From Mesostigma viride (taxonomy: Eukaryota > Streptophyta > Mesostigmatophyceae > Mesostigmatales > Mesostigmataceae): 60,000 nt of DNA. Position 1 is the first letter of the stretch. Each line of letters begins with the position of its first letter. The DNA is taken from positions 45,001 through 105,000 of the forward strand of contig RPFO01000363.1 in NCBI GenBank assembly GCA_009746045.1, written 5' to 3'. Under the pieces are notes generated by a model. It searched no databases. It worked only from the letters and a program-made list of their open reading frames with translations, and was not told the DNA's origin. The translations under genes and the position numbers were made by a program. Below, in pieces: positions 10,680 through 22,400 of the stretch.

Positions 10680-10910
10680 GCACGTGATTGCGTCACGTGG
10701 GTGCCAATACAACAGAGTAAAGGAACCAAGGTTCAACCCTATATACACAGCGAGAAGGAGGGAGGGCGCCCTAGCTTCTCTCAGTGACTGCCGCAAGTGG
10801 GCAGGCCTCTCCACGGCATGGTGCGCTCTCTCCACGGCATGGTGCATCATGCCGGGGCGCAACACTGTGGATGCAATACAACCAGCGCAATACCATAGGT
10901 AGGCTGACGC
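10680..10910 (+). mobile_element. SINE-like repeat, GTCACGTG family, best copy
   Basis: Order of landmarks: cacgtgattgcgtcacgtgg, tgccaatacaa, ggaaccaaggttcaaccct (B-box-like ggttcaaccct), tatatacacagcgag, ggagggagggcgccctagct, then gtggatgcaatacaacc. The first five also occur at 7715-7810. A duplicated ctccacggcatggtgc is present near 10811-10845. The AAT tract adjoins its 5' border. Confidence 0.5.
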
Positions 10911-11501
10911 ATAGCTTAGCCCATGTACATGTATCAAGGAGACAACCAGTCTCCTTGAATGTATGCCTATGATGGGCTCCACGTACCGGCCAGATGATGC
11001 ATTAGCATTACGTAGTACTATTTACATGCTTTGCCCATGCAGAGAGTTGCTCTCTGCTGAGATGTCATGCCCTACTTATTGCCCAGCCACAATCATCTTC
11101 CACCCCATGTCCGCACCTTAGCTGCTGGAATACATGGAGGTGCATGCAGGTGCGCATGAACTTAGTAGTGCACCCAGAGTAGGTCAGTGGCTGTTTACAC
11201 CCCCCACCTGCAGGTCAGTCGGTGTCACCCAGGATGACCAGAACCATAGGTGCCCCTTCTAAGGGCCATGTGTTACGTATACTCCCAACGGTGTTATGTT
11301 CTTAATTCATTAATTAAGAAGTCCCAGAGAAGCTAGGGGTGTATGGTTTTCTATTCTAGGCGACAACCTGCACTGAGGTGTATAAACTGCCACCTACTCG
11401 GGGTGCACAACGTACTGAGGTGCACCTGCACCACCATGTATTCCAGCAGCTCAGCAAAGTACTCGGACATGGGGTGGAAGATGATCATTGCTAAGCAATG
11501 C
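10911..11501. repeat. Dispersed-repeat mosaic, no gene
   Basis: It contains an inverted copy (about 10960-11070) of the gcatgatgg...ctctctgcatgggcaaagc repeat found at 13210-13320, and a TTAATTAA tract at about 11304 next to actcccaacggtgttat, which mirrors ataactccgttgggagt at about 13503. These paired inverted repeats flank the 11.5-13.2 kb element. Confidence 0.5.
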
Positions 11502-13208
11502 CTAGCCCCTAAATGGTCTGGCTGCCGATTTTCCGCCTAAAACTGAGTTACAGCCGACACGTCGGCCCCTTCTCGGGGGACCAAATGCCGCGAAAACTAT
11601 TGAGAATTAGGAAACGTTTAGCTGAGAAGATCGAAAGTTTATAAAATTCCTCACAGCATGGTACTAGGGTTTGCATACTTCTGACAAAGTTATAGAGGTG
11701 TTCTGGTCGGTCAAAGTACAAGGGGTCAGGGTACTGTTTCACGTACAACGTGCATTCCGGAAAACGATGACCTGGCCATGGCGGCTTGCGCCCACGCATG
11801 GCATTTACGTTTTCGTTAGAATTTTCTGACCAAACTCAGGAAATTGATTTTATACGTCCTAAAGATGATACAGGCTAATTTTTGGTTCGCGGGAATGCCA
11901 TTTGATAGGTGTCGGCAGCGTTCTTGCTGGAAAAAACTGCGATCAGGCCGGACGATAGAAACGTTGACAGCAATACCTTTCCGGCGTATTTTAAAGGATA
12001 TATTGGTTTCATTGTACTTTTTATGGTACATAGTAGTCGTAAACGTGCAAGGGTGGCCAGAAATCGCCGAATCCAGCGACCATGCTGCACAACTTTGGTG
12101 TGCCGAAATGCGCCATTTTGCGGCCACCGCCTGGGCCAAGGTAACGCCATCCATGCCTGGTAAAGCTTAATCATCGTTTTCCTATCGATGTTTGAAGTTT
12201 ATATATACGTTCTAGCTTGTGTAGCACATTCTTTTTGCATTATTCATGCTCTTTCTTGACCCTGGCCTGGCCCCTTTCTAAAACACCCTTCTTAGATGCT
12301 TCCCTCAGTCAGTTGACCTGCCACAGGGTGATGGTGATAAGTTTTAGAGGCTGTATGGGTTTGAATACCTCCATATATGTTTGTTATACATTTCCCACAC
12401 ACATATTGCATGAGTGTGAGGCAGTTGGCTGGTCTCTGTGGCATCATCAAGCATGTAACCGGTGAGTAGAAGCTTCCCATTGTCAGCATGTGCCACCAGG
12501 TGTGCTGGCCATCACCTGGCAAGCTATAGCAGCTTAGGCCTAGTTTATCCTTGCTAGGGCAAGCTGAAATAGGCTTAACATCACTAGTTTGTTGGTGGCT
12601 GCCTCCTAGAATGCATGCCTTGTGTAGGGTATCCGTACCACGTTACCTACGTGCATGGACAAGGTGGCACCTGCACATAGGTGCCATGTAAGGGCAGTGT
12701 GATGATGCAGTTATGTTTCCCCATCATTGTGGAAGGGAAATGTATTGTGTGGCATGGTTGGGGGCCATATTAGTAGGTATTAGTAGGTAGTATGCCCACT
12801 CCTACCCCCTTGGTTGCTTTTTACCAACGGTACCCCTATGGGCTGTACTGGGTGTAACTGCTGGTATACCCACCCAAATGATGACCCCAATGGCTCAAAC
12901 TGTTCAGCAACTAATTGTTTATCATCCCTGAAGTGGTAGGTGCCTAGCTCTTACAACATAATTCAAAATGCACATTCTACCAAAAATGAAAACGCTCGTC
13001 TTGACCCCCCTGACTTTGACGGCAGTTATACATGGCCTACCCTGCATATATGTAAGGTTGTGATATACCAACCCGAAGGGCAACTCATGGACATGCTTGA
13101 CCCCCAAGGACAGCCATTGGATATGGGTGGGTTGGATGGCATCTGGTTTGCAAAATTGTGAAGTTACAGCCGATGCATCGGCAGTATTTCTGCCCATTTA
13201 GGGGCTAG
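11502..13208. mobile_element. 1.7-kb inverted-repeat element, TIR ctagcccctaaatgg
   Basis: The ends are perfect 15-bp inverted repeats (11502-11516 and 13194-13208), including CTAG, which could be the target site (TA or CTAG). Each end also has a subterminal agttacagccga followed by a short palindrome: gccgacacgtcggc near 11553 and gccgatgcatcggc at 13169-13182. The interior is AT-rich, with minus-strand open frames 11548-11799 and 11816-12154 that I do not recognise. No transposase motif was seen, so the superfamily is open and the copy is probably non-autonomous. Confidence 0.6.
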
Positions 13209-13344
13209 AGCATGATGGCGTCTCAGCATAGAGTGGCTCTCTGCATGGGCAAAGCCTGGCTAATTAAATAATTAAAGGCTAGTACATCATCTGGTGTGGT
13301 TCCCAACATAAGCATACATACACACGAGCGTGAGCCCCTGAGGC

Positions 13345-13345
<1 letters not shown>

Positions 13346-13411
<66 letters not shown>
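13346..13411. repeat. (AAT)n microsatellite
   Basis: About 65 bp of AAT trinucleotide, again stopping directly at the motif agacacgtgactgcgtcacg. This repeats the tail-plus-motif arrangement of 10618-10690. Confidence 0.95.
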
Positions 13412-13412
<1 letters not shown>

Positions 13413-13900
13413 GACACGTGACTGCGTCACGTGAGCATAAGTCCTCAGTGGGAGGGGAACATGGGATGGAATGGATTAATTAATTAATTAATTAATTAGG
13501 AACATAACTCCGTTGGGAGTATATGTAGCACATAGCCCTGAGAAGGGGCATATGGGCCTATAATACATTCTAAGCTACTTCCTGCAAGGGTGGGAATGTA
13601 AACAACACTTGCTCTAGGTGCACCAGGGCACCCGCACCCTCATGGTCTATCACGCTATGCCCGGGTAAGGGGGGAGCATGCCTGTGAGGGGGAAGATCAT
13701 CATGGCTATACAAGAGCTATGGCATGGCTTCTCAGCAGAGAGTGACTCCCTGCATGGGCACAACATTACTAAATAAGGCTATGCATCGTCTGGAGTGTGG
13801 CACATCATAGGCACACATGTACATGATTAAATAAAGCGCGGGGCTTAGCTGGGATAGTGCCTCTAGGAGGCGTACATGTACATGGCCACGGTCTATCTAT
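13412..13900. mobile_element. SINE-like fragment and dispersed repeats
   Basis: It begins with the GTCACGTG motif, then gagcataagtcctcagtg (shared with about 7670), a TTAATTAATTAATTAA tract (about 13477-13497) and ataactccgttgggagt. Between 13720 and 13830 lies another copy of the tctcagcagagagtgactcc...catgggca repeat. No coding signal. Confidence 0.45.
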
Positions 13901-13904
13901 TCTG

Positions 13905-14430
13905 CACTACTACTGCTGTATTCCCCTAAGCTGGGGCGTCTGGAGTCGCTGGGGCCGCGGGGGGGGGGGGGTCGCCTGCCAGGGCTTGTGGCCGACGTAG
14001 ATGGCCGCCCCCTTCCAGTACACCGGCTGCCCCGCCTTGGTCTGCCGGAGCTGGAGGAATGGATGGTATAAGCTATCTAGGTCCTAGTTACAGGGGTGTG
14101 GGCACCGCGGCCCGAATCGCTATGAATGCCATACTTGGTCACACGCGGAGCCCCCACAGGCTTGGGGGTGGTCTCCTTCATTACTACTTGCCATCTATCC
14201 TTGCGCACCATCTGCCTCCATATTACAGACAAACCAGGAGGCTGCCCGGGGGTGAGCCCGTCACGTCTAGTGTAGCACATGTCCATGCCGAGTCTATCAC
14301 GAAATGTCCTGAGGCTAAGCCTGTCTATACCACACTACTCTATATTTCCCCCAGGCTGGGGTTGCTGGGGTGGCGGAGGTCGCCTGCCATGGCTTGTGGT
14401 CGACGTAGATGGCTTGCGCAGATCGATGAT
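13905..14430 (-). pseudogene. Two L1-type ORF1 3' fragments
   Basis: The minus strand at about 13935-14050 reads YWKGAAIYVGHKPWQATP, and at about 14340-14425 it reads AIYVDHKPWQATSATP. Both match the C-terminal end of the ORF1 protein at 57.3 kb (YWRGGDLMINHKMWTPP). A 14-bp poly-G run near 13960 lies within the first fragment. Both are short remnants. Confidence 0.5.
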
Positions 14431-14474
14431 GCAGAGGTGATGAGGGCTCATGTCATGGGCTAAGGCGCAAGCTG

Positions 14475-15279
14475 ATGGCCACAACGTGGCTCTCAGGGAT
14501 TGCGGCAGGTGTTATCGTGCGGGATGCTTATAATTATATTATCACGAAGGCTGACCTTGTTCATTGGATCACTTATCTTGTTGATAACACCTTCATTTGT
14601 TTTGCGGGCAATGTATACCAACAAGCTATCGGCATCCCTATGGGCACTAACTGTGCCGGGCTCCTTGCAAACCTCTATCTATACACTTATGAGCTTGCAT
14701 TCATGGAGAATCTCATTGCCTCAAACGATGATGTTCTCATCAGGCGTTTTATCCACACCTGTAGATACATTGATGATGTCATTGCTTTCGACAACCCTGA
14801 TTTCGCAACCCATTTGTATATCGCCGCTGGTCTGCCTGGCATCTACCCGCAAGCGTCCCTCACATTAAAGCTCACGTTGGAGGATACTCATTGCAATTAC
14901 CTCGATCTTAACATTACCCATAACAAGAAGGGCTGGCGTACGGCTGTCTATGATAAGCGCAAGGATCCTAAATACCAGCAAATTCCTTTTATTCGTTACC
15001 CCGATATTCAGTCTCCTTTCCCACACAGCAAAATATGGTGTTGTTCTTAGTCAGTCACATCGTTTTTCTCGTCTTTGTTCTCATCGTGTCGATTTCATCA
15101 CGACTCTTGTTGAACTCTTGCATCGTTTGTTGGTCAAAGACTATGACCGAGACATTATGCTCCTTCAAGTCCGGTGTTTTTTGCAACGTCACCCGCATCT
15201 GTTCGGTGCTGCCCCTTGGCACAAGCTCTACAAACAGGTCGTGGACCGACTGGATCGCATAGTATCTCCGCACATCTGA
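14475..15279 (+). pseudogene. Penelope-like reverse transcriptase fragment
   Basis: The frame 14475-15050 contains AIGIPMGTNCAGLLANLYLY (motif B region), RYIDDVIAF (motif C, Y-x-D-D) and NYLDLNI. After a frameshift near 15030 it continues SHRFSRLCSHRVDFITTLVE to about 15279. The GIPMGTN...LLANL signature is typical of Penelope-like and related retroelements, not of LINE or LTR enzymes. The N-terminal third, including motif A, and any GIY-YIG endonuclease are missing. Confidence 0.6.
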
Positions 15280-16474
15280 ACCCTGTGATGCCAGATCTCC
15301 TTTGCGGCCGTTCCGAGCTTGGCACTGGACTCGTTGTCCACATCGTCGCGTCGCTGCAGCAACACGATGTTTTCTGGCATACGCGGGCTTTTGGTTCCCG
15401 CCGCCCATTTGAAAGTGCTGTCCTCCGGCTTTTTGCCTTTGCACCGTGTGCAGTTCTTAGACGTTTGGAATCATGGCATGGCTAACGTGATGACTGACTA
15501 GCTAGACCTTTTCAGTGGTTTTCCATTTGCGGGTATTTCCTGGTAAATGGTGGGAGAGCGATCGCAGCAATGGTGCTCACCACTAGACACTCCCGGCCAG
15601 TTAGGCTCGAAACACACGCCCTGATCAAGCATGCTGTTTCCGGCCCCACCGTCTAGGTCATGATCTAGTCGCTCTACACGTAAGCCAGCCATTATTTCAA
15701 TGCACAAGGATGCACATTTCCATCACCATTCATCTTCATCATCCTGAACGACTAGAACACGCGGACAAGATAGGCTCGAGCTACCATGGTCCGGATTCTC
15801 CCGATTTCTGGCCTGCGCTGGTTGTCTCCTTGACAATGAGCCATACAATACATCCTTTAGGAGATTCCAATACACATACCTCCTGCCGTATCTCTTTGCG
15901 AGACATCAGCCCCTCGATCAAGACCACAGATCGATAAGCGGTCATGCAGGAGACTGCATGCCCGGGCAGAGCCCGTTCTTCCTAGGATAGTAAGTAGGAT
16001 AGAATTCCTAGGATGGTACATGCCCATGCATACCTAGCCTATTGCAAAAGGTCCATGGGTGGCCAGCTTGCTGCCTCCGGCCATGGGGCCTCCCAGGTGC
16101 ATGGGGACATTTGAAGCGTCTGGGCTGGGCGGGCTTGGTGCGAGATCAAGGCATGCGCACGCGCAGGAATTGCCCGCCAGAAAAGGCCTGAAGCTAGCCC
16201 GAGCTAGGCATATCTGTGGGATGCACACATTATTGACCATGATGGCACCTATATAAATGACCATGTGACCTAGGACTGAATCCATGCATACTATTACATT
16301 CATGATCAGTCGACATGCCCAACATTTCATGCTCAAAATTTGGGGTAAGTTGTTGTTAACCGGGTTCGTGCCCTACCAAAAACGCTGTCGCCTTTGAACT
16401 TCCCCTCGATTTCCATCCTGCCAAGTTTGTGGCGAACTCTTCACCATTGCCACTTCTGCCTTCCCAATGTCCCC
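15280..16474. other. 3' flank of the ataxin-3 gene; dispersed repeats
   Basis: No gene is evident. 15715-15829 is one copy of a repeat that is inverted at 25427-25546. On the minus strand, downstream of the ataxin-3 stop codon, a TGTAA (the common green-algal polyadenylation motif) lies at about 16293-16297. It is a candidate 3' end signal only. Confidence 0.35.
15715..15829 (+). repeat. Dispersed repeat, copy 1
   Basis: About 115 bp (atttccatcaccattcatct to gcctgcgctggttgtct) is closely matched in reverse orientation at 25427-25546 inside an ataxin-3 intron. A shorter related edge, gagacaaccagcacagg, occurs at 18619 and, diverged, at about 53842. Confidence 0.75.
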
Positions 16475-19400
16475 TCAAGGAGCAGGCTGGAGCAACAGCA
16501 AGGACTTATCAGGGATGCCCAGCTCTGCCAGGGTCTTCTGAAGGTTTGCAGCTCCATGCAGAACCTGGAAGCATACAGGTGTTCAAAAAATGGCACTTTC
16601 CTTTTCCAATAAGATGATTGCTGGTGTGACTCATGCGCACTCCTAATTTGTGAGTGGGCGGCTGGGAGCAGTACAAACAGGAAATGTGAGGCAGATAGCC
16701 TATTACTTTGAGATGCAAGCTTGGCGGAATAGGCATTGCGAGCGCTCCGATTTCCCCCCACCCCGCACCCCGTTGCTAGACAACTCGTAGCCGTGTCGAT
16801 TACCCCCAGAGGTGCACCGACTGTTCCCTGCCCCCTACCGCCCGCATCCAAAACCTGGGCCCCGCATACAGCCCTGACCCAAATCATCACCCCAAGTCAC
16901 ATTCGTTGTTAGCAATGTTGGCGCTCCCTACCAAGCTTCGTAAAGATCGGATACCCATGCCGCAGGGGCTTATGTGTTCTGATATTTGCAACTTTGCATG
17001 ACCACGAGCTCTTTATGTCACAAGTCTCCCTCTACTCCAACTTTCTTCACAAGTTTGATGCTACGGTCCTCAGGGGAGGTGACGAGGTGCCCCTGGGGCT
17101 GTGACCCTGGGCATGTAACACTTGGCAGGGGCTGGGCCACGTCACACTTGGCATGGTCTTGGCCACGTCACACTTGGCATGGGCTGAGGCTGGACTATGC
17201 TTGGCGACTTGGCCATGCTACCCTGGGATCCTGCGGCTTCTCACGCCGGTCTGTTACTTGCTTCCGCATCCGTCACGCAGTTCGATGTCTACCAGGGGCC
17301 TTCAAGGCCCGTGATGTAACCAGCACAGCAGAAGTGACATCGAGCAATTGCTCCCCCCTCCCCCCCCGCCCCCCGTGCCCCCCCCGCCCCCCCCCCCCCG
17401 CCCCCCCCCCGCCCCCCCCCCCCGCCCCCCGCCCCCCCCCCCGCCCCCCCCCGCCCCCCCCCCCCCCGCCCCCCCGCCCCCCGCCCCCCCCCCCCCCGCC
17501 CCCCCCCGCCCCCCCGCCCCCCCCGCCCCCCCCCCCCCGCCCCCGCCCCCCGCCCCCCCCCCCCGCCCCCCGCCCCCGCCCCCGCCCCCCCGCCCCCCGC
17601 CCCCCGCCCCGCCCCCCCCCGCCCCCGCCCCCCCCCCCCCCCCCGTCCCCCATCCCCCCCCCCCGCCCCCCCCCCCCGCCCCCACCCACCCCACCCACCC
17701 ACCCACCCACCCACCCACCCACCCACCCACCCACCCACCCACCCACCCACCCACCCACCCACCCACCCACCCACCCACCCACCCACCCACCCACCCACCC
17801 ACCCACCCACCCACCCACCCACCCACCCACCCACCCACCCACCCACCCACCCACCCACCCACTCACCAACATGCACGCACACACGCCTCTCCACCCCGCC
17901 CCCGCACCCACACCCAACCATCCACACACGTTGACATCTGCGTGCATAAGTCACGCGCACCTTGCGAGGATAGCTGACCACTAGCGCCTGCCGGCTCATG
18001 TCGGCGCCATGTGTGCGCGCAAAGGCGACCACGCGTTCCAGCGGGTCATCGGGCAGGAATCGGCGTGATATCTGCCAACGAATATAGATGCACCGGTGGC
18101 GTGGTTATCAAACACCCGTGGCATGGGGTGGCCGAGGGTGGAGTGCCACGGTGGAAAAATGCCGCCACGAGAGACGATGGTGAGCATGACCAGCACTACT
18201 ACGTGCAGCCATTGGAGATTGGTGGCAATGAACTTCCTCAGTACGATATGGGGTTGGAAATGGGATGCTTCTGTGCTTGGCACGTTGGGCACGTGGTTGA
18301 CACGTGGCACATCGCACACCTGGCTGATGATGAAGACCAGCGCATGCTTGACGGTACTTGTTGGCTGCAATGTGTGTGCATGGAATGCTGAAGACGTGCT
18401 AGCACAAATACCATGCTGCATGAAAGGCATGAACGGGGGACAAAAGAGGCGGCGGTGGCAGCGACCATATTGACAAGTATGTTGCGTAGGAAGCAAGCAA
18501 GTTGCTCAGGAAGCAAAGCACTCACATATGACATGCCGCTGCTATTACCTCACACGTGCACCCGCATGCTCTACAGATATACATGTACACGTGTGTGTAT
18601 ACACGTTTGGGTATCCATGAGACAACCAGCACAGGGCAGAAGTCCGAAGACCTGGGATACATTTCCACTCGCTGGTGCTGCTCACGCTGGGGGACGGTAC
18701 CTTTGTCGCAAACGGCATCCACCAAACGTTGCATTTGCGATCAGCGCGGGGGGCAGGCCTGCACCGCGCACCACACCGTGCAGATGGCCACAAACCGTGC
18801 GCCCACCTGACCATGACCACAAAGGCACTCACCCGCCGAACAACCCCATGAAGCCCCTCCCCCTGGACCATGAGCGTGATAACTCCAGGGATATCCGCAC
18901 TTGGTTCTTCTGGCAACGGAACGGGAGGAGCCCCCGCCGAACCCCCCCATCCCCCGACATTCCCCCAGACGAAGCCACCACCGCGGCATCACTGGCCGTG
19001 CCCCCCGCGGTCCCCTCCCCCTGTTCCCTGGCCTCAAACTCCCTTAAACTGGCATCCAACGCGGCTTGGAGCTCCGCATCGTTGTCCAGCGGGGGTAGTG
19101 CCCTGGCCCCTGGGGCAATGGCACCCCCTGATGTGGCTGCCCCTGCACCTGCCGTCGCTGAGCTGCCGCCATCGGTCTCTGTTCCCGCTGCTGGTTCCCG
19201 CAATGACCGGCTGTGGATGATGGGACATGAGAGATACAACATAGTATAGTATAGTATAGTATAGTATAGTATAGTATAGTATAGTATAGTATAGTATAGT
19301 ATAGTATAGTATAGTATAGTATAGTATAGTATAGTATAGTATAGTATAGTATAGTATAGTATAGTATAGTATAGTATAGTATAGTATAGTATAGTATAGT

Positions 19401-22400
19401 ATAGTATAGTATAGTGTAGTATAGTATAGTATAGTATAGTATAGTATAGTATAGTATAGTATAGTATAGTATAGTATAGTATAGTATAGTATAGTATAGT
19501 ATAGTATAGTATAGTATAGTATAGTATAGTATAGTATAGTATAGTATAGTATAGTATAGTATAGTATAGTATAGTATAGTTTAGTATAGTATAGTATAGT
19601 ATAGTTTAGTATAGTATAGTTAAGTTTGATATAGTATAGTTTCGTATACTATAGTATAGATAATGTAGAAGAGTATAGAAAAAAAAGCATAAGTATCGAT
19701 GGCAAGTACAGTCATTCACGCCTTAAGTTGGGTTCGTGGTTTTTTAGGGGTCAACCCAACTTAAGGCGTGAACCCAACTTAATGCGTGAATGACTTCACT
19801 AAATTCTACTTATTTGAACTTAAGATACTAAAACATACTATTCTGAACTACTTTGAACTTAGAACGCCGAAATTCAATTCGACCCAACTTAAGGCGTGAA
19901 CACAACTTAAGCCAACCCAACTTAAGACGTGAATGACTGTACCGTCAGTGATGAAGGCACGCACGTTTTGCTGGCCCCCACAACGATAGACTGGACACAA
20001 AAGGGGTTAAGGGGAAGAGCGTTTGGGTGCATGGCTGTGACACAAAGGAGGTTAAGGGGAAGAGTGGTTGTGTGCATGGCTGGAATAAACGGATGTCGAG
20101 CACAATCAGCGATGCAAGCATACCAATCTGCTTCGAATTCCTACACGCCTTGCGGATAGAGGCTCCCCAACCTGGGACCAAGGGCCTTGATCTGTGTTTA
20201 GGAGACATGCCGTCCATGTGACTGCACGCATGCCGACAAAGGAGCTATACCCGCAAGTGTACACACGACACGCTTCCTTCATGTGCGTGCCGGCAAGTAC
20301 ACGCGCGACACGCTTCCTTCATGCGCGTGCCGGCAAGTACACGCGACACGCTTCCTTCATGCGCGTGCCGGCAAGTACACGCGACACGCTTCCTTCATGC
20401 GCGTGCCGGCAAGTACACGCGACACGCTTCCTTCATGCGCGTGCCGGCAAGTACACGCTTCCTTCATGCGCGTGCCGGCAAGTACACGCGACACGCTTCC
20501 TTCATGCGCGTGCCGGCAAGTACACGCGACACGCTTCCTTCATGCGCGTGCCGGCAAGTACACGCGACACGCTTCCTTCATGCGCGTGCCGGCAAGTACA
20601 CGCGACACGCTTCCTTCATGCGCGTGCCGGCAAGTACACGCGACACGCTTCCTTCATGTGCGTGCCGGCAAGTACACGCGACACGCTTCCTTCATGCGCG
20701 TGCCGGCAAGTACACGCTTCCTTCATGCGCGTGCCGGCAAGTACACGCGACACGCTTCCTTCATGCGCGTGCCGGCAAGTACACGCGACACGCTTCCTTC
20801 ATGCGCGTGCCGGCAAGTACACGCGACACGCTTCCTTCATGCGCGTGCCGGCAAGTACACGCGACACGCTTCCTTCATGTGCGTGCCGGCAAGTACACGC
20901 GACACGCTTCCTTCATGCGCGTGCCGGCAAGTACACGCTTCCTTCATGCGCGTGCCGGCAAGTACACGCGACACGCTTCCTTCATGCGCGTGCCGGCAAG
21001 TACACGCGACACGCTTCCTTCATGCGCGTGCCGGCAAGTACACGCGACACGCTTCCTTCATGCGCGTGCCGGCAAGTACACGCGCGACATGCTTCCTTCA
21101 TGTGCGTGCCGGCAAGTACACGCGACACGCTTCCTTCATGCGCGTGCCGGCAAGTACACGCGACACGCTTCCTTCATGCGCGTGCCGGCAAGTACACGCG
21201 ACACGCTTCCTTCATGTGCGTGCCGGCAAGTACACGCGACACGCTTCCTTCATGCGCGTGCCGGCAAGTACACGCTTCCTTCATGCGCGTGCCGGCAAGT
21301 ACACGCGACACGCTTCCTTCATGCGCGTGCCGGCAAGTACACGCGACACGCTTCCTTCATGCGCGTGCCGGCAAGTACACGCGACACGCTTCCTTCATGC
21401 GCGTGCCGGCAAGTACACGCTTCCTTCATGCGCGTGCCGGCAAGTACACGCGACACGCTTCCTTCATGCGCGTGCCGGCAAGTACACGCGACACGCTTCC
21501 TTCATGCGCGTGCCGGCAAGTACACGCGACACGCTTCCTTCATGCGCGTGCCGGCAAGTACACGCGACACGCTTCCTTCATGCGCGTGCCGGCAAGTACA
21601 CGCGACACGCTTCCTTCATGTGCGTGCCGGCAAGTACACGCGACACGCTTCCTTCATGCGCGTGCCGGCAAGTACACGCTTCCTTCATGCGCGTGCCGGC
21701 AAGTACACGCGACACGCTTCCTTCATGCGCGTGCCGGCAAGTACACGCGACACGCTTCCTTCATGCGCGTGCCGGCAAGTACACGCGACACGCTTCCTTC
21801 ATGCGCGTGCCGGCAAGTACACGCTTCCTTCATGCGCGTGCCGGCAAGTACACGCGACACGCTTCCTTCATGCGCGTGCCGGCAAGTACACGCGACACGC
21901 TTCCTTCATGCGCGTGCCGGCAAGTACACGCGACACGCTTCCTTCATGCGCGTGCCGGCAAGTACACGCGCGACATGCTTCCTTCATGCGCGTGCCGGCA
22001 AGTACACGCGACACGCTTCCTTCATGCGCGTGCCGGCAAGTACACGCGACACGCTTCCTTCATGCGCGTGCCGGCAAGTACACGCGACACGCTTCCTTCA
22101 TGCGCGTGCCGGCAAGTACACGCGACACGCTTCCTTCATGTGCGTGCCGGCAAGTACACGCGACACGCTTCCTTCATGCGCGTGCCGGCAAGTACACGCG
22201 ACACGCTTCCTTCATGCGCGTGCCGGCAAGTACACGCGACACGCTTCCTTCATGCGCGTGCCGGCAAGTACACGCGACACGCTTCCTTCATGCGCGTGCC
22301 GGCAAGTACACGCTTCCTTCATGCGCGTGCCGGCAAGTACACGCGACACGCTTCCTTCATGCGCGTGCCGGCAAGTACACGCGACACGCTTCCTTCATGC

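Noticed and set aside
17273-18032. Pro-rich and Gly-rich frames on both strands
   Set aside because: Composition artefacts of the C-run and CCCA tracts.
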